From: Phytopythium helicoides
Lineage: Eukaryota > Oomycota > Peronosporomycetes > Pythiales > Pythiaceae
Reading direction: 5' to 3'
Assembly: GCA_024867545.1 (NCBI GenBank)
Contig: JANFNE010000079.1
Coordinates: forward strand, 54,086-118,085
DNA length: 64,000 nucleotides
In this document: positions 21,001 through 32,104 of the stretch, piece by piece
Numbering within the stretch: the first letter of the stretch is position 1
How the letters are laid out: each line of letters opens with the position of its first letter
Program-made: the position numbers and the translations under genes
Notes under the pieces: generated by a model
What the model was told of the DNA's origin: nothing
Seen by the model: only the letters and a program-made list of their open reading frames with translations
Databases searched by the model: none

Positions 21001-23456
21001 TCAAAATCCTCAGTTCGCGGCTGGGTAACAACTTGGTTATGTGCCGATTGCTACGAAAAGTGAAACGCTTGGTAGTGGGTCCAATAGCCTCGACATCCTT
21101 TGCTGGAATGGCTCGAAATGAAGTGCGAAGTATTGTCCCTTCAAACACGGCGTATGTGATCTGCACAAACCCCGAGTGAGTATTTTCGGCTTAAGCTAAG
21201 TTTTGAGCAAAATATCACCTGAAGGTTGGCTGGGAGCAGTAGGAATGCCAATGATGTCATCCCAAAACACAGTGAACCCAACTTCTGGAGAATAGCTTTC
21301 TGGGTTTGTGCCGTCAGAATCAACACCAGGAGCATCAAGAGCAGAATACTTGTGACCACGAGACCGTTGAAGTCGAAGCTCAACCAGCTCACGCTTCTGT
21401 CGTGCAATCCACTCAGCATGGTCGCGCTCTCGCTTGTTCTCGTTCCGTCGACGAGATATGTCTTCTTTGAACTCGTCTAGCTAAGATGAAAACCTCGTTC
21501 ATAATTGAGCACACAATTGCCATGACTAGCAATTTACCTTTTCTTGCTCCTCCAGTATGTCTCGCTCATTGCGAATTTTTGTTATGGCTTCTAAGTGCTC
21601 TCTCTACATTAGTGTGGGTCAACCATGATGACATCAGACTGAAGTGGTAGAGGATGCATATAGATCAAGACCGTACCTTTAAGCTGGTGAGGACATGATC
21701 GTCTCCGAAGGACGGATCTTCCTCTTTGCTACTGATTGTAGTGACTGTGTCCGAAGTGCAACTTTCACCTGTTAGCTCGAGAACTTTGCGCTGGCTCCAC
21801 ATTAACAATGCAATCACAAGCACAAACATTCAGTCACAAGACAAGTTTGTGCTCCAAAGGCAAGGTGGTTATACCCTAAGCTGACCAACTCGCTGCTGTA
21901 GTTGTTCAACCTCTGTATCGTTCGAGCAGCTCCCAAGTCTTCCCTTTAAAACCTCGATTTGCCGTTCTAGTTGAAAAATAGCTGCGCGTTCTTGGCCAGG
22001 TTGTACTGATCCCATCAAAGGGACGAGAGGGCTGGATACACCAACAGGATTTGTTATACTGTAGAAGGCATAGGGATCCTGCGCAGTCGGCCAATGTAGT
22101 GGCATTGTGGCTGAATACTGCTGGATTGGTTGTAATGGTGACGAGTGATATGGAATACCAATTGGACTGCAAAACGCTGAGTGTCCAGTGGGATAGCTTG
22201 GTATCATAAATGGGAACGCCGGAGCAATATAGATACTTGGTATAGAAGTTGTGCAAGATAGAGGTTGTAATAATGGCTGGCTCGGCATCAAAGGCGGTGC
22301 AACACCTACAGCACCAAGAGCAAGAATCAAATTGTTCAGAATCACACCTTTGATTGCATCGTAAAAAAAGAAAAGATGTTCACATGGTTGCTTCATCAAC
22401 ATACCATTGGGACTCTTCGGGAATGGTGCTGTTGTGGATCTGCTGCTCTTGACGCTTGATGATCGCGAAGTCGATTTGTTAAAAGATCCTAGAATATTAG
22501 CTGTATGGAGAACGTTTCTCAGCAGGCGAATTTGTCCAATATATCTATAGAATACCAACCACTGGGTTTGCTCTCGTCATCAATCTGCTCCTGGGAGATC
22601 CTGGCTGAGGATTGCGATTTGGCTCTTGTGCCGCCCAATATGCTACCTACCTCACTTGCAAATTGCGTTGGTTCCAAGTGCTCGTCAGCTCTTCGCCGCG
22701 CGTTGGCATTTTGTAGTTCTGTTTGCAGCCGAGCAACTTTTCTTTGCTGCTCGTCGCAGTCGATCTTCCGCACGAGGCTTTGCAGCGCATCCGCTTCCTC
22801 CGTCGATCCTGGTTCTCAGTAGGTTTGTAAATCAGGCAAAACAGCAATCCTGCCATATATTCAGTACCACCTCGAACTGGACTTAGTCCTGTCTTGTAAG
22901 AAGAACGCTGCCGAATCAAATCGCGTCGACCTCCCCCGCGCGCTGGATCAGCTCGATCTGTTTTGAATGACATTGATTCTCGCCGCCAATCGATTTCCTT
23001 ATCAGAGTAGAGTTCAGTATGATACCTCATAGCGGTAGCTGCATGTCGTAGAGTTTCTTTCACCTTTGCCCTGAGGTTCTGGTTAAGCTGCTCCAGACTC
23101 TGAGCTTCTTGCTGCTGCTGTGTCATGAGCTGCTCCCTGGCACGACGAACACCATCGAGCTCTTTTTGTGCCTGCTGTTCGCGTGCCCACAACGGATCCT
23201 ATAACAACCAAGCCTCATCAGAAAATCAGCGAGAAAAATCTTGCAACATTTGCACTGAGAGCCGCACGCCGCGCAGCTGGTCGATCTCGAGTCTCACGCG
23301 TTCCTTCTCAGCTCGGAGCCGCAGCTCACGCTGCTTGGCGCCTCGCAGCTGCTTGAGCAGCTCGTCCACCTCGGTCTCTCCCTGTGATAAGCAGCGTAGC
23401 TCGCATCAGCTCGCGCTCCGAAGACTCAGCGAGCGGCGCAGCAGCACCTCGGCCAT
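18076..23456 (-). CDS. Large coiled-coil protein with repeated C2-like beta domains (CCDC17-like)
   Basis: A many-exon gene with a 9-base first coding exon: ATGGCCGAG at 23456-23448, then an intron joining to GETEVDELLKQLRG. The N-terminal third is coiled coil (QRELRLRAEKERVRLEI, AREQLMTQQQQEAQSLEQLNQ). A Pro/Ser/Tyr-rich linker at about 21870-22480 is followed by a second coiled coil (ERQIEVLKGRLG, RRRNENKRERDHAEWIARQKRELVEL). The C-terminal half has at least three blocks that start alike: VGFTVFWDDIIGIP, SGFDVAIDGARCLPDNTTITKV and IGFRVSVDGLHNL, suggesting repeated C2-like domains. The likely end is EMGLQTSVL with stop at 18076-18078, using an intron just after AALIK. The layout resembles the ciliary protein CCDC17, but this is a tentative link. 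Exons in the middle were not all placed. Confidence 0.6.
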
Positions 23457-23595
23457 CTTGCCGCATGATCTGGATGTGTCGTTTCGCGATCACGGATTTT
23501 CAGCCAACCACAGAATGTTGACGTTCATTATCTACCAATCGTATCACACAAACAAAACCTGCGGCTCCAAGCGGCTGGAGAGCGCAGCAATTGAC

Positions 23596-25850
23596 ATGCT
23601 GGGAGCGCGGCGGGTGGCCGCGCTTGCGCGCTGGCGCGCGCTCGGCGGCCCACGGCGCGCGTTGTCGACGCGACAGGCGGCGCAGCTGGAGACGGAGGTG
23701 ATGGACCGGCTGCGCTCCGTCCAGGACGGGCTCGGGCTCGGCAACATCGTCGCGAGCGGCCGCGTCAAGGTGGGTCGAGGCCGGAGGACGCGCTTGCTGC
23801 TGGCGAGCGGCAACTGAGAGGGTGCTGCAGGACGTGGCGGTGGCGCCGGAGACTGGGGCGGTGCGATGCAAGATCGAGGCACCCACGCCGGTGCTGACAG
23901 AGCTGGCGCAGCAGGTGGGGCGAAGTGCAGCGTCATGCGTTGACGAGGAGCTATTCACATAATGGATTGATCTGTCGCAGTGGCGCGATGAAGCAAAAGG
24001 GAAGATCTCAACGCTTCCGTGGGTCAAGACGGTGGATTTTGAGATCGCGACACCGCGGCCCAGAAGTGCGCGCGCCGGCAGGTTCTCGTCGCTGGGCAAT
24101 GTCACGGAGATTATTGCAGTCTCGAGCTGCAAGGGCGGAGTGGGAAAGTCAACCGTCTCTGTCAACCTTGCCTTCAGGTAGGTAGCTTCACGATGCGCAA
24201 GTCGTTATATCAAGGTATGCATGCTTACATGACCAATCCGCGATGCGTAGCCTGGCGAAGCGAGGTGCTCGCGTCGGGATTCTCGACGCAGACATCTATG
24301 GCCCGAGCTTGCCGACTATGGTCTCTCCTGCAGACCGTACTATTCGTCCGTCCAAGACTTTCAAGCACTTTGTTGTTCCGGTGGAGTACGAAGGTGTCAA
24401 GTGCATGTCGTTCGGGTTTGTGAACCAGAAGGCGGCCCCCGGTGCTGGAGGTAGGTCTGCCATTCAAGTATTTGCACAGTGCTATTCGACCAACATTTCG
24501 CGATGGCATCAATTGACACAGGAGTCGGAGCTGCTGTCATGCGCGGGCCAATGGTTTCAAAGCTCATGGACCAGCTCATTCTCGGTACCGAGTGGGGAGA
24601 GCTCGATTACCTTGTTGTCGACATGCCGCCCGGAACGGGCGATATCCAGATTTCGTTATCTCAGCAAATGGCCATTTCAGCAGCCGTGATCGTTACTACA
24701 CCGCAACGACTAAGGTGTGTGCAAGGTGCTGGTTATACCTTACAGAAAACGACTCAAAAGGGAATTCGTGCGCTACCATCAGTTTCGTCGATGTGGAGAA
24801 AGGAATCGTGATGTTTGACGATCTCAAGGTATCCCAGGCATTCGCACTGTGTCAACATATTTACTTACTCGTGACTGATTGCGCTTTGCAATCCAGGTGA
24901 AGACGGCTGCGGTTGTCGAAAACATGTCATACTTTGATTGCACCCATGGTCACCGCCACTACCCGTTTGGTACATGAAACTCGCACTCTTGTGATTTCAC
25001 GAGTGTACGATCTCTAAATCAATGCGGTGTGTAGGTCATGGGCACACTCAAGAGTTGATGGACAAGTACAGCATGCGGAATGTTTTCAAGCTGCCGATTT
25101 CGGACAAATTCAGCGCCTCTGGTGACTCGGGAAGGTTCGAAGGATAAGATGTACAATCCGCTATACGCCGAACGCAGACTAATTTATTTTCTCTATGCAT
25201 GGCGATATGCAGACCTTTTGTGCTTTCCAACCTTTCTCCAGATGAAGAGAAGACCTACGATGAATTGGCGGTGACGGTGCGGACGGAGTTTCGGTGTTCA
25301 ACACTGGCGCTTGAAACTCGCGGTATCTAATGTTCTGGTCTCTCGTCCATAGGTGGCAAAAGAGCTAGTGATTATGAAACAGCAAGCTCGCGCCGCACCA
25401 GAGTTGCTGTTTGATAAAGAGCGAGGCATTGTGCTTCGACTGTACTCGACCAGTGACGCTAAGGAGGCAGTTCTCCATCCCGCCGATCTTCGAGCACGTT
25501 GCCGGTGCGCACAGTGCATCGACGAGTTTACAGGCGCTCAGGTACCCACGCAGGCGCATTGTGTACTTTTGGTTTGGCTGTAACGATGCACTTATCCGAT
25601 ACCAATATCTGGATGACAGATTCTTGACCCTGCGACGATCCCGGATGATATCCACCCGACTGCTGTTGAGCGAAAGGTAAATCAAACTGCAGTGCGAATT
25701 TGGTTTGCCACCTTCCTCACAACAACAAATAATCGACAGGGCAACTACGCGTTTGCGGTCACGTGGAGCGACGGCCACACATCGTCGCTGTATACGTACG
25801 ACCACCTCTCGCAGCTCATTACCGAGTTCACTATCAGTGACACCCAGTAG
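23596..25850 (+). CDS. HCF101: HCF101/Mrp-type iron-sulfur cluster carrier, three-domain form
   Basis: A P-loop ATPase that carries 4Fe-4S clusters to target proteins. The ATG at 23596 begins an Arg/Ala-rich presequence ([17 protein letters not shown]) typical of mitochondria. A MIP18/DUF59 domain comes next ([33 protein letters not shown]). The Mrp core has Walker [28 protein letters not shown], and [13 protein letters not shown]. The bacterial Mrp CxxC is absent; the site reads [13 protein letters not shown], close to plant HCF101. The C-terminal DUF971 domain is present ([39 protein letters not shown]). About ten short exons join with GT-AG introns and no breaks. Plant HCF101 is plastidic; here the likely site is the mitochondrion, by presequence only. 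Confidence 0.9.
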
Positions 25851-26028
25851 AAACAGCAAGCTTGGGATTTCCGGTGGTGGTAATAGAATCAACCTCTGTC
25901 ATTTCATGTCGAGTGGTCTCAAAAATCATCGGGCATACTGTAACCTTATCATCATTCCGGTATTGCTGACTTACAAATCGATATTTGCTTTGGAGCGCAA
26001 AAAAGCTCGAGATTGACAGCGAGAAAAA

Positions 26029-27576
26029 ATGGCCGACGCTCTGCTGGCGCGCGGTCTTCACGTGTCCCCAGCCTTCGTGGCTGCTCACTCGCCCGAGCAG
26101 CAGGCAGACGCTGACGCGCTGTACCTTGTGGCGCTCAACAGCGACCTGCGCAAGTCGGGCGAGCCGTTCCTGCGCAGCGACTTCCACAACGAGAAGACGC
26201 TCGAGGGCAGTCACGCGCTGCAGCTCGTCTCGGTACTCAACATCGCGCAGCCCGCGGCCAAGCAGGGCGTGCCAGGACTGCACCCGCAGGTGCTTCAGCT
26301 GCGACTAACGGACGGGGCGCTCAAGGTCACAGCGATCGAGGTTTCGCCAGTCCCACAGCTCAGGTAAAAGACGACAGTGGATCGATTCTGCGCTGCTCAT
26401 TCTAACACGAACACATTCATCGCAGCGTTTCGTTGGCCCCGGGGACAAAGTTGCTGGTGACTAATTGTCCTGTTCGAAATGGCAAGCTGCTGATTTCTGG
26501 GGCTACCTGCTCTGTTCTGGGTGGACGAGTGGACGAGCTGTACTCATCGTGGAAAGCCAACAAGGTAACTTCAGAGCATTATTCTCGTAGAGCGAGATCA
26601 ACATCTCAACACGTTATGAGCGCAGGAGCTGAAGGAAAAGAATCGCATCGCAGCCGTCGATAAGGCAGATCCGCCCCCAACCTTTGCAGCTTTTGTTGTG
26701 CCGGAGAAGTCATCCGAAAAACCAAAGACGAAAAATACGAAGACCGACAAGGTTGTGGGTAAGGAGGGGAAAGGTGGCAGTGAAAAGCCCGGCAAACAAG
26801 GCGACTCAAAGCCTTCGGAAATATACCAAGATGGAGGGAAACAATCAAAGAAGTTGTGGAAGGCCGGAGAGAAGAGATCAGGAGAGAAGAAAACTGGTGG
26901 GAAGAACGAAGATACACAGCAAGGTGACAAGATGCAAGGGGACAAGAGTGCGCAAAGTGGCAAGCGTACAAATAACAAGGACAAAGAAAAGTCTGGGGAA
27001 GCAAAACGCAAGAAAGGCCAGACAGTACAGGCAGATAGGTCTGGTGGAGCTGTCGACACTAAGCGCGTGGGCCATCAAGGAACTCCAGACTTGACTGGCC
27101 GAGATAGAACAAAAGGCAATAAGCAGACGAAATCGGAGGTGGCTCATAGCGATATCGCGTCGACTGTATCTTCTGCTCCCACTTCTACGGACGGGCAATT
27201 AAATCCAGCACCAAAGCAGGGCAAGATAAGAGCAAAAAAGAATGGCCAAGACAATGGTAATGGAAACCCTCGCCAAGAGAATGCAGTCGCGACTAAAGCG
27301 GGCTCCAAATCAGCGAATAGAAAGCAAGGGACGAAAAATGAAGGCAGCAATGAATCCGGTGAGGCAGGAAAGGCAGCGACCAAACCGAAAGCGCAGTCTG
27401 CAAAGGGACGAAAATCAAAAGGCGTCGATTCCAAGGATCAAAAACAGAGTGCCGCGAAACGAGCAATACAGCTGAATGCAGCTTCAAGGAGTTCGTGCCG
27501 AGATTTTTGCAGCCACCTCCACCTGCCCCAACTTCTATCAAGTAGGAGTCGAGTGATCGCGATTTTCTGTTCCTAA
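26029..27576 (+). CDS. TDRD3/RMI1-type OB-fold protein with long Lys-rich tail
   Basis: The first 200 residues match the DUF1767 plus OB-fold module of TDRD3 and RMI1, which binds topoisomerase III enzymes: ADALYLVALNSDLRKSGEP, LQLRLTDGALKVTAIEV, PGTKLLVTNCPVRNGKLLI and TCSVLGGRVDELYSSWKANK. The two introns near 26366-26426 and 26565-26625 are GT-AG. The rest (about 300 residues) is a disordered Lys/Gly/Gln/Ser tail without a Tudor domain. The end is uncertain: the straight frame stops at 27576, but another frame gives FKEFVPRFLQPPPPAPTSIK with stop at 27543-27545, which looks more like a conserved tail. A short 34-base GT-AG interval or a single-base break could join them. TDRD3 pairs with TOP3B in animals; the topoisomerase in this window looks like TOP3A. 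Confidence 0.78.
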
Positions 27577-27680
27577 ACACGGAGACAAATAAGATGACCT
27601 GTCTTTGGTGAAGCCCCCTCTCAATGAAAACAACATCGCCAACTCGACAGCATCCATTACGTCAGCAGAAACGGTATAGC

Positions 27681-28962
27681 TTAGTAAGGAGCGATACTTC
27701 GACTCAAACTCTCAGCACGTTCGCGATGCGTCTGAGCGACCTTGGTAAACTTGCCATTCTCGTATTTGTACATGAGTGGCACACCTGTCAGGACACGAAT
27801 AAAATCGGTGAGCGTTGACAACAAAAGTTCGCTCTAGCAACAGTTAGGAAGAATTACCTGTAGGCGCTAGAAGCAAACACCGCTCAGGTGCAGTTTTTTC
27901 CAGCTTCATCTGGGCGTTGAACTCTTCCGCGTCCATACCATCTAGATGTTTGATAAGCGTACGGATCACAAACCCGTGGGACGACACGAGTACGTTTCTC
28001 CCAGCAGCCAAGTGAGGCAGGATAAACGAGTTGAAGAAGGGGATCGTGCGCTCGTGGATGTCCGCGCAGCTCTCGCCGTTGACTCCAGGGGAACTTGGTG
28101 TAGAAGTCGTTCCGGATCTTGCGGATGTGGTCCTTGTCGAAGAGCACGGTGTGCTTGGAGCTCGGCACGCCCTAGGTGGAGCGATAATGCTCAGCATCAT
28201 CGTCCATGTTCTACACCATGACTCTCAGTCGCAAAGTACCTGGAGGTCGCCAAAGTTGCGCTCGTTCAGCGCAGGGGGAGATGTACACGGGGATAATCTG
28301 CGCGGCGCGACAAGTACGTTAATCTCTACCCCGAAAGCCAAGCAGGCTGTCGGCGCACTTACAAACTCGTACGGGTTCTTGTCATTGACACCGTCGAACA
28401 CAGGCGGCTCGAGCGGTGAGCGGTGCTCGACGACGGGTGTCTTCTTGCTGGCGTGCACGCTGAGCGCGAGCGACATGGTGGTGCGCGCGCGGTCCATTTG
28501 CGAGCAGAAGACGACGTCGACGGGCGTAAACTCGAGGCGCTTGCCGGCCTCGAAGGCTTCTTGGATGCCGACGTCACTGAGCGGGATGTCGATCGAGCCC
28601 GCGTAGCGCCACTCGTCGTCGGGGCGGTCTGGCTTGCGGTTCCACACGCTCTGGCCGTGGCGCAGCAGGATGAGCGTGCCGAAGCTGGACCTCGGCTGCG
28701 CGACGCCGCGCACGACCTCGCGGCTACAGGGCGCTAGCGTCGCCCAGCGCGCGTCGCAGCGGCCGTCGCGCGGGTCCCAGTGCTCCACGTGCGCGCGCGG
28801 CAGCTGGTACTTGCGCTCGCTGTCGCGCACCGAGTTGCAGCACTCGCCGTCGGCGCAGCCGCAGTCGCGCAGCCGCTTCTGGCGCCGCCGCTCCGCCGCC
28901 ACGGCCAGCGCAGCGGCCGCCAGCGCCAGCGCCGCCATCCGCAGCAGCCCAGCCACCCGCAT
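27681..28962 (-). CDS. Phosphoglycerate mutase-family protein with N-terminal membrane anchor
   Basis: A histidine-phosphatase superfamily member. The ATG at 28962 starts a hydrophobic segment (GLLRMAALALAAAALAVAA) followed by a Cys-rich stretch (CGCADGECCNSV), suggesting an anchored or secreted protein. The catalytic core has LILLRHGQSVWN with the active His, the LNERNFGDLQ block, and a second His in SSHGFVIRTLIKHLDG, then a mutase-like C-terminus ending HRERAESLSRSIAPY at 27681. LNERNFGDLQ is the mark of the 2,3-bisphosphoglycerate-dependent mutases. Two single-base breaks are needed, near 28275 (CCCCCT) and 28087 (CCCCTGG), both at C runs. Glycolytic activity is possible, but the hydrophobic start argues for a different site of action. 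Confidence 0.8.
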
Positions 28963-29063
28963 GGCGTCCTCAGATCTCCCCCTCTCGCGCCGCGTATTGC
29001 GTATCCCGTCGGCGGCCGCCGACGGGAGCTGAGGAGAAAGTTCAAGGTCCCGCCGACTTGACC

Positions 29064-29085
29064 CCAGTATGCGGATACTGAGCGC
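29064..29085. promoter_or_regulatory. Shared promoter element, inverted pair
   Basis: CCCAGTATGC and GGATACTGAGCGCG lie next to each other in opposite orientation in the 206-base space between the phosphoglycerate mutase start (28962, leftward) and the pyruvate kinase start (29169, rightward). The right half shares ATACTGAGCGCG with the plus-strand copy at 38278-38289 and, in complement, with 254-264 in the core. Confidence 0.5.
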
Positions 29086-29168
29086 GGGTTGAACCTGCCA
29101 TTCCAATTTCGCGATAACGGCAAGGGCGACGCCAAGGTGCAGTTCTCGACTCGACCCGAGCCGCGGCC

Positions 29169-31239
29169 ATGAGCGACCGGCGCGTGCTGCGGCGCGGCCG
29201 CGAGGACGCCAAGGCGGACGCGCAGCACCGGCTGGCGGCCTTCCCGCCCGTGCGCCTGGGCTCGTGGCACCGCCTGCGCTCGCTGTCGCAGGAGCTCGAC
29301 GAGCTGGAGCTTCGGCCTGGCCCGCTCTCGGTCGCGCACACGCCAGCGGTGCGGTCGGCGCTGCCATTCATGGCGTCTTCTGTTGCGCTGGACTGACACG
29401 GGACTGCAGAACTTCGACGTGGGCATCAAGATTGAGCAGATCCTGGACCCGCTGACGCCCAGGACGCGCAAGACCAAGATCATCTGCGCCATCGGCCCCG
29501 CCTGCAACTCGGTCGAAATGTTGGGTGGGGTGGAGTGCTGTGCGACTGCAATTGCCATGCGCAACGCTAACGGTTGGACTTTTACATAGGCCAGCTGCTG
29601 GACGCGGGCATGAACGTCGCCCGGCTGAACTTCTCGCACGGAGACCACGAGCTGCACCTCAAGAGTTTGTCTAACCTGCGAGACGCTGTTCGTGCGCGGC
29701 CTGGGTGCCACTGCGCCTGTGCTGCTGGACACGAAAGGGCCGGAAATACGCTCAGGATTCTTGCGCGGGCACAAGCCAGTTCATTTGAAGGCATGTCTCG
29801 AAGAACACTAGATGGAACCTTTTGCAGCCGCTGACCTTGTTTGACTATGCAGGCTGGACAAACGTTAGAAATCACGACAGACTATTCTATCGAGGGTGAT
29901 AGCTCTCGCATCGCATGTACATACGAGCATCTACCAACTTCAGTGCAGGAAGGATCGCGGATTCTGTGCGACGATGGCAGTCTAGTGATGTCAGTTTTGG
30001 AGTGCCGAGAGGACTCGATCATCGTCAAGGTTCACAACGACCATATTTTGGAGGAGAAGAAAAACATGAACCTTGCCAGGTGGGCTTCATCATGAACTTT
30101 CGTGTGATCGTAAGCAGATGAACTAACGCGGCCTGTGATAACTCTGAACACAGGTGCGGCCATCAAGATCCCTGGAATCACCGAGAAGGACAAAAACGAT
30201 TTGCTCAATTTTGCCATCCTCAAGCCGTAGATATTGTGTCAGGCTCATTCGTCCGAACGGCTGCGAATGTCCGCGCGATTCGCGAGTGTTTGGGTGAGGA
30301 CGGCAAGCGGATTCGGGTTCACGCAAAAATCGAGAGCCTCGAAGCTCTTCGAAACGTCGACGAGATCATTGCAGAGGCCGATGGTATTCACGTAAGCCGC
30401 GGCGATCTGGGCATGGAGCTCTTGCCACAGCAAGTTTTTGCCTGCGCAGAAGATGATTATTTACAAGGCAAATTGCGCGGGAAAGCCTGTTGTAACTTCG
30501 ACACAGATGCTGCAGTCAATGACCGAAAAAGCCATATCCGTCGAATGCAGAGTGCACGGACGTTGCAAACGCCGTACTGGATGGGACAGATGCAATGATG
30601 TTGTCGGCTGAGACGGCCAAAGGCATGTATCCTCGGGAGTCTGTCGAGACCATGGCCAAAATCTGTCTCGAGGCAGAGGCGATGGTGGATTATCCGGAGC
30701 TGCATCGTGCGATAAGATCCCGCATCAAGCGACCCATTGGTATGTGTGAGGCAATTGCCAGCTCTGCTACAGAAATTTCGATCGATGTGAAGGCAAAGCT
30801 TATTATCTCGCTCACGGAAACTGGCACGAGCACGAAGCTATTAGCGAAGTTTCGACCTGAAGCTCGTATTCTTGCTGTTACTGTCTCCTGGTATGGTTGC
30901 GCGACAGCTCTCAGGCGTTTCTCGGTAAGTTTCAAGCGAACCGAGTCTCTTTGTAGTTCGTAGCTGATACTGTTTGTTCTTTGGTGCAGTGGGGTGTCAG
31001 TGCTGCGTGCTGAGTCGATGGTTGGCGTGGAGAGTCTCACGGTGCGCGCGATCATCTACGCACAAGAACGAGGCTGGATCGTGCATGGCGACTTGATTGT
31101 GCTGGTTCATGGGATGCTCGATGCCGTTTCAGGATCAACAAATGTTGTGCGCGTCTTGGAAGCAAGCCCCCACGGGTTTGCGAGCCCTACCAATATGTGC
31201 TTCAGCGGACCGCCTCCTCAGTTCGATTACGGATTCTAG
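29169..31239 (+). CDS. Pyruvate kinase, with several frame breaks
   Basis: Transfers phosphate from phosphoenolpyruvate to ADP in the last step of glycolysis. The A domain shows [36 protein letters not shown] and [13 protein letters not shown]. The B domain and the catalytic region follow ([28 protein letters not shown]). The signature block [24 protein letters not shown] is intact. The C-terminal domain ends with RVLEA-type sequence. Introns: 29331-29391, about 29526-29588, and one at 29791-29850 with a GC donor (AAG/GCATGT). Conserved blocks fall in different frames near 29688, 30445, 30528 and 30889, each needing one or two bases; the last is a CC that would be CCCC. The start at 29169 gives an unusual Arg-rich N-terminus. 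Either the sequence is faulty here or the copy is degenerating. Confidence 0.85.
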
Positions 31240-31303
31240 TTGGGTAAATCAAAAGTATGCAAGCCCGTTCATTTATGCTGTCTACGTCGCTCTAGATGGC
31301 TGA

Positions 31304-31918
31304 TTACACAGTTGCAAGTTCGTTGGAATCACCAGCAGACCGGGCCAGCACGATATTGAGCTGCTCGTGAAGACAATGGATTGACTGACGAAGTTCAGGA
31401 TTCGCCAAGTACTCGCACGCGATCTTTCGCAGGCTCTCTTGCATGTCCGGAATATTCTCGAGCAGCTGGGCAGTCGTTTGGATTGACGGATCGATGTCTG
31501 TTGCCAGCACGAAGGTGTTGTCAGCCGACGCCGGTCGGCATTTTGATGTGGTGTGTGGTGGACCTACTCCACGCATCCATCATCGCCGATGCGGCCTCAA
31601 GCGCGTCCTCCTGCGTGTCGAACCGCAAACTGAACGATTGCTGGCGTGAGCGCCGCGCCGTCGACCCACCCGCAGTGCAACGCACATCAACGCCTCGCTG
31701 TCCTTGCGCACTCGCACCAGTCGGCGCTTGACCTGCACCGCCTTCACGTCCGCCGCCTGCACGCGCGCCATCGGCTCCCGCCCACGGCCGAGCACCAGCG
31801 CGAGCCCCAGCTCCGACACGCGGAGCGTCACCCTCTTGCGCAGCGCCTGCAGCCGCGCACGGCCGTCGCGAGCGCCTCGCCCGCGCACCAGCGCCGCCCC
31901 GAACTCTCGGTCGGCCAT
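31304..31918 (-). CDS. Unknown protein, possible PH-like fold
   Basis: The ATG at 31918 opens an Arg/Ala/Val-rich stretch with alternating hydrophobic residues (RVTLRVSELGLALVLGRG; MARVQAADVKAVQVKRRLVRV), then FSLRFDTQEDALEAASAMMDAW, a strand-plus-helix ending typical of PH-like domains. A one-base shift, or a 30-base intron, is needed near 31665 to join these. A second exon from about 31542 gives a helical C-terminus (LLENIPDMQESLRKIACEY; IHCLHEQLNIVLARS) ending at 31304. A resemblance to meiotic REC114 (PH-like N-terminus, helical C-terminus) was considered but is too weak to assert. It converges on pyruvate kinase with 64 bases between stops. Confidence 0.5.
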
Positions 31919-32104
31919 CCTCTCCTCTCTTCAACCTGAGGGAGGGAAACGGGTCTCGGGTTGAAGCGTATCCAGGTCTGCCTAGCTTCAACGTGGATCA
32001 TTTGTCTTGGCTAAACTATGACGTATGAGGGCCAGACCCATGACGCGGCATCAGATGGAGATGCTCGTCACTCGAGAAAAGACCGAGAGGAGAAAAGGCT
32101 GACA

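Noticed and set aside
31304..31918. REC114 meiotic protein
   Set aside because: The PH-like N-terminus and helical C-terminus are suggestive, but no diagnostic motif could be matched, so it is left as unknown.
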